From positions 119,132 to 183,131 of the forward strand of contig JBPWQW010000008.1 in NCBI GenBank assembly GCA_051814705.1: a DNA stretch of 64,000 nt, given 5' to 3'. Shown piece after piece: positions 45,759 through 54,898 of this stretch. The stretch comes from Geojedonia sp051814705 (GTDB taxonomy: Bacteria > Bacteroidota > Bacteroidia > Flavobacteriales > Flavobacteriaceae). How positions within the stretch are numbered: the stretch's first letter is position 1; each line of letters starts with the position of its first letter. A program made the position numbers and the translations under genes. The notes beneath the pieces were generated by a model. It did not search any database, was not told the DNA's origin, and saw nothing but the letters and a program-made list of their open reading frames with translations.

Positions 45759-46544
45759 TTAATTTGATTTAAAATATCCTTTCATAATGCCTCGATGTGA
45801 ATTCCTGATAAATTGAAGAATCTCATCGCGTTCTGGAGTCGCCTCCATTTCTGCCTCGATTAAATCTGCAGCCTGGGAATTATTATAATTTTTCTGATAG
45901 AGAATCCGATAAATATCCTGAATCTCCCTGATTTTATCTGATGAAAATCCTCTACGTCGTAACCCTACCGAATTAATTCCAACATAAGATAAGGGCTCTC
46001 GTGCTGCTTTTACATAGGGCGGTACATCTTTTCTAACCAAAGACCCTCCAGTTACAAACGCATGATTGCCAATCGAGCAAAATTGATGTACGGCACTCAT
46101 TCCAGCCAAAATCACATAATCACCTACTGTAATATGTCCTGCTAAGGTACTATTATTTGAAAATATGCAATTATTACCCACCGTACAGTCGTGAGCAATA
46201 TGGCAGTAAGCCATTATTAAACAGTTGTTACCAATAACCGTTTTCATTCTATCGGTAGTACCTCTGTTTATGGTCACACATTCTCTAATCGTTACGTTGT
46301 CGCCTATTTCCACCGTAGTATCTTCATCATTAAATTTTAGGTCTTGTGGGATGGCAGAAATCACCGACCCAGGAAATACATTACAGTTTTTTCCTATTCG
46401 CGCACCTTCCATGATGACGACATTACTACCAATCCAAGTTCCTTCACCAATCGTGACATTATTATAAATGGTAGCAAAGGGTTCTATCACCACATTTTTG
46501 GCAATTTTTGCCCCAGGATGAACATATGCTAGAGGTTGATTCAT
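45759..46544 (-). CDS. lpxA: UDP-N-acetylglucosamine O-acyltransferase
   Basis: LpxA puts the first 3-hydroxyacyl chain on UDP-GlcNAc, starting lipid A. The 261-residue trimeric beta-helix starts with hexapeptide repeats (VHPGAKIAKNVVIEP...) and has the catalytic His in YCHIAHDCTVGNN. The helical C-terminal part has the LRRRGFSSDKIREIQ motif. It lies 7 bases after lpxC/fabZ. Confidence 0.97.
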   Translation of the reverse strand: MNQPLAYVHPGAKIAKNVVIEPFATIYNNVTIGEGTWIGSNVVIMEGARIGKNCNVFPGSVISAIPQDLKFNDEDTTVEIGDNVTIRECVTINRGTTDRMKTVIGNNCLIMAYCHIAHDCTVGNNCIFSNNSTLAGHITVGDYVILAGMSAVHQFCSIGNHAFVTGGSLVRKDVPPYVKAAREPLSYVGINSVGLRRRGFSSDKIREIQDIYRILYQKNYNNSQAADLIEAEMEATPERDEILQFIRNSHRGIMKGYFKSN

Positions 46545-46551
46545 TCTTTTT

Positions 46552-47958
46552 TTATTTTATTTTTACGATTTGCGCCATGATCTCGGCTTCAGATACTAGT
46601 TTTCCATTGGCGTAAGCACGGCCTACCATTTGACAGATTCCTCTTCTTATAGGAGATAACAAATCCAATTTAAAAATTAAGGTATCGCCCGGGAAAACTT
46701 GTTGTTTATAACGAACATTGTCGATTTTTAACAAATAAGTCAAATAATTTTCTGGATCCGGAACTGTACTCAATACCAAAATACCTCCAGTTTGGGCCAT
46801 AGCCTCTATTTGAATTACTCCGGGCATAACAGGAGCTCCTGGAAAATGACCAACAAAAAAAGATTCGTTCATGGTCACATTCTTAATACCAACAACATGA
46901 TGATCGGATAGCTCTAAAATTTTATCAACAAATAGAAAAGGAGGCCTGTGAGGCAACATATTCATAATTTGGTTGATGTCCATTAAAGGTGTCTGATTCA
47001 AATCGATATTTGGAACATAATTGCGTCGTTCATTTTTAATGATTTTCGACAATTTTTTTGCAAATTGAGTATTGACAGAGTGTCCTGGTTTATTAGCAAT
47101 AATCTTGCCTCTAATACGCGTGCCAATAAGGGCCAAATCGCCGAGAACATCTAATAGTTTATGTCTTGCGGCTTCATTGGGATGGTGTAAAGTTAAATTA
47201 TCTAAAATGCCATTGGGCTTAACTGCGATTTTATCTTTTTTAAAAGCCAGTTTAAGCTTTTCCATGGTTTTAGGAGATAATTCCTTATCCACATACACAA
47301 TCGCGTTATTTAAATCTCCTCCTTTAATCAGACCATGTTCCAATAACATTTCAATTTCATGTAAAAAACTAAAAGTTCTTGAATCTGCGATGTCCTTTTT
47401 AAAGTCTAATATATGATTTAAAGTAGCATTTTGGGTGCCCAAAACTTTAGTCCCAAAATCGACCATTGTAGTCACTTGATATTCTTTGGCCGGCATGACA
47501 ATGATTTCACTTCCCGAAACGTCATCGTGATATGAAATTACTTCGGAAACTACATATTCTTCCCTAAAATCCTGTTGTTCTACAACTACAGCGTCTTCCA
47601 GTGCTTTTACAAAATATTTAGCTGAACCATCCATGATGGGAGGTTCAGAAGAGTTTAATTGAATGATAACATTATCAATATCCATCCCAACCAGCGCGGC
47701 TAATACATGCTCAGATGTTTGAATGACTACGCCATTTTTTTCTAAACAAGTCCCGCGTTGAGTACTGGTTACATAGCTAGAATCTGCCTCAATTGCAGGA
47801 GTGCCCTCGAGATCAATTCTTTTAAATATAAAACCACTATTTACTGGTGCGGGTATAAATGTTAAGGTTACTTCTTTTCCTGTATGCAATCCAACACCCG
47901 TTAAAGACACCTCATGCTTTATGGTCTTTTGCTTAACATCTGTTTTAATTATTGCCAT
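46552..47958 (-). CDS. lpxC: Fused LpxC deacetylase and FabZ dehydratase
   Basis: The 468-residue fusion has an N-terminal LpxC (zinc deacetylase, the committed lipid A step). Its zinc and catalytic residues lie in TSEHVLAALVGMD, NSSEPPIMDGSA and RHKLLDVLGDLALIG. From about residue 330 a FabZ hot-dog domain follows with PHRPPFLFVDKI and GHFPGAPVMPGVIQIEAMAQ. This fusion is a hallmark of Bacteroidota and ties lipid A to fatty acid synthesis. Its start overlaps the lpxD end by 14 bases. Confidence 0.97.
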   Translation of the reverse strand: MAIIKTDVKQKTIKHEVSLTGVGLHTGKEVTLTFIPAPVNSGFIFKRIDLEGTPAIEADSSYVTSTQRGTCLEKNGVVIQTSEHVLAALVGMDIDNVIIQLNSSEPPIMDGSAKYFVKALEDAVVVEQQDFREEYVVSEVISYHDDVSGSEIIVMPAKEYQVTTMVDFGTKVLGTQNATLNHILDFKKDIADSRTFSFLHEIEMLLEHGLIKGGDLNNAIVYVDKELSPKTMEKLKLAFKKDKIAVKPNGILDNLTLHHPNEAARHKLLDVLGDLALIGTRIRGKIIANKPGHSVNTQFAKKLSKIIKNERRNYVPNIDLNQTPLMDINQIMNMLPHRPPFLFVDKILELSDHHVVGIKNVTMNESFFVGHFPGAPVMPGVIQIEAMAQTGGILVLSTVPDPENYLTYLLKIDNVRYKQQVFPGDTLIFKLDLLSPIRRGICQMVGRAYANGKLVSEAEIMAQIVKIK

Positions 47959-48973
47959 TGATTTTTTTTTCTAATTCAGTTATATCTTTAACAATTTTCG
48001 GAAAATTTTTAAAATAAACGTACGATTTATTAAAATCACCATAGCCAAAGGCAGGTGAGCCTTGTAAAATTTCATTGTCTTTTATATTCCTTCCTATTCC
48101 AGATTGCGCTTGGATTTTTACATTATTACCTATTGTAATATGCCCAACAATACCAACCTGCCCTCCTATTTGGCAATTTTCTCCAATTTTGGTTGACCCT
48201 GCAATTCCAGTTTGAGCTGCAATAACGGTGTTTTTACCAATTTCGACATTATGGGCTATTTGAATTTGATTATCAAGTTTTACTCCTTTTCTGATCCTAG
48301 TAGACCCCAATGTTGCCCTATCTATAGTTGTATTGGCACCAATATCTACAAAATCTTCAATAATCACATTACCAGTTTGCGGTACTTTACTGTATTCTCC
48401 ATTTTCACCGGGAGCAAACCCAAAACCATCTGCACCAATAATCGCTCCAGAATTGATGACGCAATTTTTACCAATAACGCAATCTGAATAAATTTTAGCC
48501 CCTGCAAAAATAAGGGTGTTTTCACCTATGCTTACATGATCGCCAATATATGCACCAGGAAAAATTTTAACATTATTTGCTATGCTAACGCGTTCCCCAA
48601 TATAGGTAAATGCTCCTATATAAACATCCTTCCCGTAGGTTGAGGATTGAGCCATAAATGAAGGCTGTTCAATCCCAAATTTGTTGATTTTTTTTTGACT
48701 GTAATACTCTAAAAGTTTTGAAAACGACTTATAGGCATCTTCCACTTTTATCAGGGTTGTTGTGAGTTCATTTTCTGCTTCAAAGGTTTTGTTTACGATG
48801 GTAATGGAAGCTTGAGTTGAATAGATATAGGATTTGTATTTTGGATTGGCTAGAAACGTTAGTGAGCCTTTGGTACCTTCTTCGATTTTTGAAAGTTTTG
48901 AAACTTCCACATCAGGGTCGCCTATAACATCACCTTCTAGTATTCCTGCTATCTGTGCGGCTGTGAATTTCAT
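47945..48973 (-). CDS. lpxD: UDP-3-O-(3-hydroxyacyl)glucosamine N-acyltransferase
   Basis: LpxD adds the N-linked acyl chain in lipid A synthesis. The 342-residue length is standard. The N-terminal domain has GSLTFLANPKYKSYIY; the beta-helix carries the catalytic region LDNQIQIAHNVEIGKNTVIAAQ with the active His; the end has the helical C-terminal arm. It is the first gene of the lpx operon. Confidence 0.96.
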   Translation of the reverse strand: MKFTAAQIAGILEGDVIGDPDVEVSKLSKIEEGTKGSLTFLANPKYKSYIYSTQASITIVNKTFEAENELTTTLIKVEDAYKSFSKLLEYYSQKKINKFGIEQPSFMAQSSTYGKDVYIGAFTYIGERVSIANNVKIFPGAYIGDHVSIGENTLIFAGAKIYSDCVIGKNCVINSGAIIGADGFGFAPGENGEYSKVPQTGNVIIEDFVDIGANTTIDRATLGSTRIRKGVKLDNQIQIAHNVEIGKNTVIAAQTGIAGSTKIGENCQIGGQVGIVGHITIGNNVKIQAQSGIGRNIKDNEILQGSPAFGYGDFNKSYVYFKNFPKIVKDITELEKKINGNN

Positions 48974-49002
48974 CTATTCGATATATATATCATTAAAAAG
49001 TT

Positions 49003-49021
49003 TAGATGTCGTTCACATCTA
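49003..49021. repeat. Hairpin in the HD-lpxD gap
   Basis: TAGATGT and ACATCTA (7 bp, 5-base loop) form a perfect hairpin in the 95-bp gap. On the minus strand it is followed after three bases by five T, so it could end the HD-gene transcript, or be a 5' leader hairpin of lpxD since a candidate promoter lies further upstream. Confidence 0.5.
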
Positions 49022-49049
49022 TAAAATGTCTTAAAAATTATATTACCCG

Positions 49050-49057
49050 CAAAAATA
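49050..49057 (-). promoter_or_regulatory. Candidate -7 box for the lpxD operon
   Basis: Minus-strand TATTTTTG matches TAnnTTTG, about 77 bases before lpxD, giving a leader of roughly 70 nt that contains the hairpin at 49003-49021. Confidence 0.35.
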
Positions 49058-49068
49058 GAAAAAATGTA

Positions 49069-50298
49069 TCACATTCCATCTTTAGGATAGCATATATAAT
49101 ATTTTGTAACGGACTTTGAAAGCGCATTTAGGTCAAACTGGTCGGTTGCTTTAACAATATCTTCAACTTTTCCAGATTTATAAAGAATATTTATTTTCTG
49201 GGTGTTTTTTTGATACGCTTGATTGGACACTTCGCCTTCAAATACAAAATATTCGGCTTCCTGTTTAGATAGCTTATGTGCTTTCATTACTTTTTGAATG
49301 TGTACCTGAAGCCTTTTGTTTTCAAACTTCTTATCCTTGATTTTTATTTTTAACAGTGCTCTATTAATAATCATGTCACAGAGGTTTCTCAGCACGAAAT
49401 CGTCGTGGTCTTGCCAAGATTTAATGGCTGAAATGATGTCAAAATCATCTAGTTTTGAAAAGGTTTCCAAGGTGTTGACGTCAAAGTTTTCAGGAGAAAT
49501 CTCATTGTATAAAAAGTAATGTAAAGGCGTGCTGGTATTAAGTTTTTCACCCTTATTGATTAATTCCTTTGCGCGTTTCAAGACTTTAATCAGTAATTCT
49601 CCTGCAACCAATCCTGTTTTGTGTAAATAAACCTGCCAATACATAAACCGTCTGGCGACCAAAAATTTCTCGACACTGTAAATGCCTTTTTCTTCAATCA
49701 CCAAAGCATCATCCACCACATTAAGCATTGTGATTAAGCGTTCGCTGTTAATATTACCTTCAGCCACTCCTGCGTAAAAGCTATCTCTTTTTAAATAGTC
49801 GGCCCGATCCATATCAAATTGACTAGAAATCAGCTGACCCAAAAACTGTCGTTCGTGCTCTCCCTTAAAAATTGTGATGGCTAACGTTAAACTTCCGTTA
49901 AATTCCAAATTCAATTGTTCCATAAAAAGGAGCGAAATAGCCTCGTGCGACATGCCATTTACAATACTGTGTTCCATGGCGTGAGAGAACGGACCATGGC
50001 CAATATCGTGCAATAAAATGGCAATATACAGCGCGTTTTCTTCGTCTTCAGAAATTGTAACCCCCTTAAAACGTAGCACATTAACGGCTTTTTGCATTAA
50101 ATGCATGCACCCTATGGCGTGATCAAACCGTGTGTGATGTGCACCGGGATAAACCAAATACGCCAATCCCATTTGGGTGATGCGCCGTAGCCTTTGAAAA
50201 TATTTATGTTCAATTAAATTAAAAATTAAGGCATTTGGAATGGTAATAAATCCGTAAATTGGATCGTTAAATATCTTGAGTTTGTTAATCGAATTCAA
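49069..50298 (-). CDS. HD-domain phosphohydrolase
   Basis: The protein has about 409 residues and belongs to the dGTPase-like HD superfamily. HTRFDHAIGCMHL and LLHDIGHGPFSHAMEH give the metal-binding His/HD signature; the DRADYLKRDSFY segment supplies the final Asp. I choose the TTG at 50298 (LNSINKLKIFNDPIYGFI) because the family starts a few residues before NKLKIFNDP. The longer frame to 50388 would overlap porX. It is divergent from porX with only 33 bases between the starts. The nucleotide substrate is not known. Confidence 0.88.
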   Translation of the reverse strand: MNSINKLKIFNDPIYGFITIPNALIFNLIEHKYFQRLRRITQMGLAYLVYPGAHHTRFDHAIGCMHLMQKAVNVLRFKGVTISEDEENALYIAILLHDIGHGPFSHAMEHSIVNGMSHEAISLLFMEQLNLEFNGSLTLAITIFKGEHERQFLGQLISSQFDMDRADYLKRDSFYAGVAEGNINSERLITMLNVVDDALVIEEKGIYSVEKFLVARRFMYWQVYLHKTGLVAGELLIKVLKRAKELINKGEKLNTSTPLHYFLYNEISPENFDVNTLETFSKLDDFDIISAIKSWQDHDDFVLRNLCDMIINRALLKIKIKDKKFENKRLQVHIQKVMKAHKLSKQEAEYFVFEGEVSNQAYQKNTQKINILYKSGKVEDIVKATDQFDLNALSKSVTKYYICYPKDGM

Positions 50299-50331
50299 AC
50301 TTCTCTTTTTAATTATTTTAAACAAATATAC

Positions 50332-51885
50332 ATGAACAATATAAATATTCTTTGGGTTGATGACGAAATTGATCTCCTTAAGCCACATATTCTATTTCTG
50401 GAGCAAAAACAATACAAGGTTACGACCTGCCAAAGTGGAACCGAGGCTCTCGAGATGATTGATGATGTTAATTTTGATATTGTTTTTTTGGATGAAAATA
50501 TGCCCGGACTAACCGGTTTGGAAACCTTAAATGAGATTAAAGAGCGCAGAGCCAATCTTCCGATAGTCATGATTACCAAAAGTGAGGAAGAATACCTGAT
50601 GGAAGAAGCCATTGGCAGTAAAATAGCCGACTATCTCATCAAACCTGTTAATCCAAATCAGATTTTATTGAGCCTTAAAAAGAATTTGGACCATTCTCGT
50701 TTAATTTCTGAAAAAACAACTTCTAACTATCAGCAAGAGTTTAGAAAAATAGCAATGGATTTGTCTATGGTGAACAGTTACGAAGAATGGGTCGATTTAT
50801 ATCAAAGACTTATTTATTGGGAACTTCAACTGGAAGATATTGAAGACATTGGTATGACTGAAATCCTTGAATCCCAAAAAACGGAAGCCAACCTTCAGTT
50901 TGGAAAATTTATTGATAAAAAATATCCGACTTGGTTCGATCAAAAAGCCGATGCACCTACTCTATCGCATACTCTATTTAAAGACAGAATTGTTCCAGAA
51001 TTGAGCAAGGAACAACCCACGCTTTTGTTTGTGATTGACAATTTAAGGTATGATCAATGGAAAGCTTTTGAACCCATTGTAAACAATTATTACAAAAAAG
51101 CTTCAGAAAGTCCGTATTACAGCATCCTTCCAACCGCTACTCAATATGCCCGAAATGCCATATTTTCTGGAATGATGCCCTTAGAGATGGAAAAACGACA
51201 TCCCGATTTATGGAAAAATGATATTGACGATGGTGGAAAAAATTTGTATGAAGCCGACTTTTTAGAAGCACAATTAAAACGTTTGGGACTTGGTCACCTT
51301 CAATATGAATACCATAAAATAACCAATTTGAGATCTGGCAAAAAACTGGTTGAGAACTTTAAAACATTAAAAAACAACGATCTTACGGTTATTGTTTACA
51401 ATTTTGTGGACATGCTTTCGCACTCCAAAACCGAGATGGATGTAGTAAAAGAACTGGCTTCAAATGATAAAGCCTATCGGTCTTTAACACTAAGCTGGTT
51501 TAAGAACTCTCCGCTTTTGGAAATGATCCAACAGGCACAACAACTCGGTTTTAAGCTTATTATTACGACCGATCACGGTACCATTAATGTAAAAAATCCA
51601 TCACGTGTTATTGGGGACCGCGAAACCAGTTTAAATTTGCGCTATAAAACAGGCAGAAGTTTAACCTATGAAGACAAAGATGTTTTGGTAGCCAAAGACC
51701 CTAAAGTAATTCATTTGCCATCCATAACGATGAGCAGTTCCTTTATCTTTGCAAAAGGGGACGCCTTTTTGGCCTACCCAAATAATTACAACCACTATGT
51801 GAGTTACTACAGAAACACGTACCAACACGGGGGCGTTTCACTTGAAGAAATGATTATTCCGTTTGTGGTGATGAACCCTAAATAA
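50332..51885 (+). CDS. porX: PorX, response regulator with PglZ domain
   Basis: The 517-residue protein has a receiver domain (residues ~5-120) with phosphoacceptor Asp54 in FDIVFLDENMPG, acidic DDE near residue 10-12 and the KP lysine in LIKPVNP. A helical linker follows, and then a PglZ alkaline-phosphatase-like domain (FVIDNLRYDQW, FSGMMPLEME, FVDMLSH and TTDHGT carry the metal residues). In Porphyromonas and Flavobacterium PorX works with PorY and SigP to control type IX secretion genes; the PglZ domain has been reported to cleave oligoadenylates. PorY is not in this window. Confidence 0.96.
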   Translation: MNNINILWVDDEIDLLKPHILFLEQKQYKVTTCQSGTEALEMIDDVNFDIVFLDENMPGLTGLETLNEIKERRANLPIVMITKSEEEYLMEEAIGSKIADYLIKPVNPNQILLSLKKNLDHSRLISEKTTSNYQQEFRKIAMDLSMVNSYEEWVDLYQRLIYWELQLEDIEDIGMTEILESQKTEANLQFGKFIDKKYPTWFDQKADAPTLSHTLFKDRIVPELSKEQPTLLFVIDNLRYDQWKAFEPIVNNYYKKASESPYYSILPTATQYARNAIFSGMMPLEMEKRHPDLWKNDIDDGGKNLYEADFLEAQLKRLGLGHLQYEYHKITNLRSGKKLVENFKTLKNNDLTVIVYNFVDMLSHSKTEMDVVKELASNDKAYRSLTLSWFKNSPLLEMIQQAQQLGFKLIITTDHGTINVKNPSRVIGDRETSLNLRYKTGRSLTYEDKDVLVAKDPKVIHLPSITMSSSFIFAKGDAFLAYPNNYNHYVSYYRNTYQHGGVSLEEMIIPFVVMNPK

Positions 51886-51981
51886 ACCCGTGTAATGCAA
51901 ATAAATCCGATGAAATGCAATATTTTTTAGTATTTTTCAATTTTTATCACTATACTTGTAGCAGTTTTTTAAATAGAGCCC

Positions 51982-52437
51982 TTGGAACGAACTTATAAAA
52001 TAGCAGATATTGATCAGGTTGCGGAAGACCTACTTAATCAGGTGACTTCTAAAATTATCCTCTTAGAGGCCGATATGGGCGTTGGTAAAACTACCCTAAT
52101 CAAGGCCTTGGTAAAAGCACTTGGCAGCGACGATGTTGTTACAAGTCCGACCTTTTCTATTGTTAACGAGTACAAAATTAATAATGATAGTATTTTTCAT
52201 TTTGATTTTTACAGAATTAAAAATGAAGAAGAAGCTTTAAATTTTGGAATAGAGGACTACTTACTGTCTGACAGCTGGATTTTTATGGAGTGGTTTGAAA
52301 AAATCCCTAATTTATTGCCAGTAAACAGTACTGTAGTACGTATAAAAGTGAACGAAAATGCCTCAAGAACCCTCATATTGAGCCAAAATATATTGAATAA
52401 CAAGAAAAATGCTATGGAAGAGCAAAATTTTTTATAA
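51982..52437 (+). CDS. tsaE: tRNA threonylcarbamoyladenosine synthesis ATPase TsaE
   Basis: TsaE is the ATPase partner of TsaB/TsaD in t6A37 tRNA modification. The 151-residue protein has the Walker A ADMGVGKTTL, the family motif SPTFSIVNEY and HFDFYRIKNEEE. The C-terminal tail is longer than usual by a lysine-rich ending. The start is TTG at 51982, no ATG being available before the conserved region. Confidence 0.93.
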   Translation: MERTYKIADIDQVAEDLLNQVTSKIILLEADMGVGKTTLIKALVKALGSDDVVTSPTFSIVNEYKINNDSIFHFDFYRIKNEEEALNFGIEDYLLSDSWIFMEWFEKIPNLLPVNSTVVRIKVNENASRTLILSQNILNNKKNAMEEQNFL

Positions 52438-52555
52438 ATTTTTAAACACCCTGCCATAAGAGTGTACCTAGATAGTACGGAAAAACCGTAATACTCAAGA
52501 GGTTAATGCAATTAATTTTAACGTTTGGTTAACTGGTTTTAGAGCCATGTGACTT

Positions 52556-52563
52556 TAAATTTG
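52556..52563 (+). promoter_or_regulatory. Candidate -7 box for the small secreted peptide
   Basis: TAAATTTG matches TAnnTTTG, 32 bases before the ATG at 52595. It suggests that the small gene has its own promoter apart from tsaE. Confidence 0.35.
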
Positions 52564-52594
52564 TAGCAATTAATTAATTAAATCCCTTGAAATT

Positions 52595-52741
52595 ATGAAA
52601 GCTAAAAATTTAGTACTAGCGATTGCAATCTTTGGTGGAATGTTGTTTACAGTTCAAGCAGCAGAAAACTTAATAGATTTAAATGGACAATCAACAACAC
52701 AAGTCGAAAAAGCCGCAATTAAAATTCCTAAGAACGAATAG
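52595..52741 (+). CDS. 48-residue secreted peptide
   Basis: A short frame begins with a convincing signal peptide (MKAKNLVLAIAIFGGMLFTV then QAAEN, cleavage after QAA) followed by about 25 polar residues (ending KAAIKIPKNE). It has a candidate promoter upstream, and starts 157 bases after tsaE. Its last 59 bases overlap the possible start of the membrane protein at 52683 in another frame. The function is unknown. The signal peptide makes a chance ORF unlikely. Confidence 0.65.
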   Translation: MKAKNLVLAIAIFGGMLFTVQAAENLIDLNGQSTTQVEKAAIKIPKNE

Positions 52742-53228
52742 TAATCGTTCATTGATTTTAGGCAGTGTTGTAGCAACTTTAATAGCTACAACACCGTTCT
52801 TGTTTACAATTTATGAAAGTGTTCCTGCTACAAAAGTGTGGAACACTTTTTTATTTACGTATAATAGTAATTGGTATGAAAATGCTCAAGTTGCAGCTTG
52901 GACAATGTCAAATAAATTAATACCGCTTTACCTCTTTTTTATTTGGTTTTTTACTTGCCGTCAATGGTGGTACCACACTTTATTAGTGCCGATTGTATTA
53001 TATATTTATCAAATTATCGGAATTTTAAATGACGATCTAGAATTTGCAGATACCAATTTATTTTTGTACTTGCTTCCTGTCATGGCCGTTGTAATCCCAT
53101 CTATCTACTTAATTAGGGCAAAAATGTTCAACAAGATCAATGATGCTGATAAATCTATGGAGGAACTGGAGGAAGAATTCAAAATTAGACCTAAAGGCAT
53201 TTTTAGCAAATTAAAAGATTACTTTTAA
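52683..53228 (+). CDS. Conserved membrane protein of unknown function
   Basis: Up to 181 residues with four hydrophobic segments (about residues 25-45, 75-95, 100-115 and 125-145), and a charged C-terminal tail (DADKSMEELEEEFKIR). The ATG at 52683 overlaps the small peptide gene by 59 bases; the first ~20 residues (MDNQQHKSKKPQ) are then encoded in a second frame of that gene. A TTG at 52752, after the peptide stop, is a plausible alternative start at LILGSVVATL. No domain recognised. Confidence 0.7.
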   Translation: MDNQQHKSKKPQLKFLRTNSNRSLILGSVVATLIATTPFLFTIYESVPATKVWNTFLFTYNSNWYENAQVAAWTMSNKLIPLYLFFIWFFTCRQWWYHTLLVPIVLYIYQIIGILNDDLEFADTNLFLYLLPVMAVVIPSIYLIRAKMFNKINDADKSMEELEEEFKIRPKGIFSKLKDYF

Positions 53229-53254
53229 AACGGAGGTATTAAAATCAAAAAAAT

Positions 53255-53282
53255 AGTTGTAATTTGAACTTTAATTACAACT
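53255..53282. repeat. 10-bp inverted repeat just before ald
   Basis: AGTTGTAATT (53255-53264) and AATTACAACT (53273-53282) are perfect complements with an 8-base spacer. The right arm ends 3 bases before the ald ATG. It can be either an operator or a hairpin that hides the ribosome-binding region of ald. Confidence 0.75.
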
Positions 53283-53285
53283 TAA

Positions 53286-54485
53286 ATGGGCAAATTCTTA
53301 TCACCGTTTACCAAAGCACAATTACTCCCACAAGAAGAGACCTTAGAAATCTTAAGAAAAAAAGGAGAACTCTTTATTGGGATTCCTAAAGAAACGTATT
53401 TTCAGGAAAAAAGGGTCTGTCTAACCCCAGACGCTGTGTCGGCATTACTGTCCAATGGGCATCGGGTTATGATCGAGACTGGAGCAGGCGATGGCGCCAA
53501 CTTTACAGATAAAGATTATAGCGAAGCTGGAGCCGAAATTGTAAAAGATACGGCCAAGGTGTACTCCTGCCCTATTATTCTAAAAGTCGAACCTCCTTCG
53601 TTAGAAGAAATCAAACTAATCAATCCCCAAACCTTATTAATTTCGGCCTTACAATTAAAAACCCAGCACAAATCCTATTTTGAAGCATTGGCATCCAAGC
53701 GCATAACGGCTTTGGCCTTTGAATTTATAAAAGATGAAGACGGTGCATATCCAGCCGTACGTTCACTAAGTGAAATAGCGGGTACTGCATCCATCCTAAT
53801 TGCTTCAGAGTTATTGTCGAACATCAATGGCGGCAATGGCCTCATGTTTGGGAACATCAGTGGGGTTCCACCTACCGAAGTGGTCATTATTGGCGCTGGA
53901 ACTGTAGGTGAATTTGCGGCGCGTTCTGCCATTGGATTAGGCGCCAATGTCAAGGTTTTTGACAATTCGATTACTAAATTAAGACGGCTTCAATCCCATC
54001 TAGGGAGAACTTTATACACGTCCACCATCCAACCTAAAAATTTAATAAAAGCTCTTAAGCGCTGCGATGTGGCCATTGGTGCTATTAGAGGTATAGACAG
54101 GGCGCCTATTGTTGTCACGGAATCTATGGTGCATAGCATGAAGAGTGGCTCTGTAATTATTGATGTAACCATCGATATGGGCGGTTGCTTTGAAACCAGT
54201 GAAATCACCAATCATGACAAACCAACCTATGAGGTCAATGGCGTGGTTCATTATTGTGTGCCTAATATCCCGGCGCGTTATTCTCGATCGGCCTCGGTTT
54301 CCATCAGTAATATTTTTACACCTTATTTATTAAAAATAGCTGAGGATGGAGGAATTGAAAATGCCATCCGTTTTGACCGTGGTTTAAAAAATGGGTTGTA
54401 TTTTTACCACGGAATTTTAACCAACAAATCGGTTGCCGATTGGTTTGACTTAAAATTCAGTGATCTCAATTTGTTAATTTTTTAA
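53286..54485 (+). CDS. ald: Alanine dehydrogenase
   Basis: Ald interconverts alanine and pyruvate with NAD(H). The 399-residue protein has the N-terminal signature GIPKETYFQEKRVCLTPDAV, EFIKDEDGAYPAVRSLSEIAG and the cofactor loop VIIGAGTVGEFAARSAIGLGA (in pieces), plus the catalytic VTIDMGG. It is a little longer at the N terminus than bacillus enzymes. An inverted repeat lies directly before the start. Confidence 0.93.
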   Translation: MGKFLSPFTKAQLLPQEETLEILRKKGELFIGIPKETYFQEKRVCLTPDAVSALLSNGHRVMIETGAGDGANFTDKDYSEAGAEIVKDTAKVYSCPIILKVEPPSLEEIKLINPQTLLISALQLKTQHKSYFEALASKRITALAFEFIKDEDGAYPAVRSLSEIAGTASILIASELLSNINGGNGLMFGNISGVPPTEVVIIGAGTVGEFAARSAIGLGANVKVFDNSITKLRRLQSHLGRTLYTSTIQPKNLIKALKRCDVAIGAIRGIDRAPIVVTESMVHSMKSGSVIIDVTIDMGGCFETSEITNHDKPTYEVNGVVHYCVPNIPARYSRSASVSISNIFTPYLLKIAEDGGIENAIRFDRGLKNGLYFYHGILTNKSVADWFDLKFSDLNLLIF

Positions 54486-54491
54486 ATTCAC

Positions 54492-54863
54492 ATGAAATTT
54501 ATTCATCGTCTTGGTTACTATTTGGGAGGATTCTCAATTGGTCTTATTGTGCTTGCTTTTTTTTTAAGTGGTAAAAAAACGTCATGCGATTACGGGCCTA
54601 ATGCCCGAACCATAAAAAACATATCACTTAAACAGAAACAGTATTCAGAAGCTACAAAATTTTTCATTATGACCTATCATCTCGATTCGTTGAAGGTCAA
54701 TGAATTAATTAGATCAGGGGACGTTAATTTTTCTGAAAGCAGCACCCATTTGGACACCTGTAAAATTTACACCATCGAAAGCAAACTTAAGGATGAAGAC
54801 GTCGTCTTATCTGTTGAAAACTGTGAAGACGTAGCCACCATCCTGTCCATTCGTTTAAAATAA
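54492..54863 (+). CDS. DUF4258 protein with membrane anchor
   Basis: The 123-residue protein has one N-terminal membrane helix (about residues 8-27) followed by a small domain of DUF4258 type (VNELIRSGDVNFSESSTHLDTCKIYTIE). It begins 6 bases after ald. Its function is unknown. Confidence 0.75.
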   Translation: MKFIHRLGYYLGGFSIGLIVLAFFLSGKKTSCDYGPNARTIKNISLKQKQYSEATKFFIMTYHLDSLKVNELIRSGDVNFSESSTHLDTCKIYTIESKLKDEDVVLSVENCEDVATILSIRLK

Positions 54864-54898
54864 ATTGCTAATTAGTAGATTTCATATAAATTTTTAGA

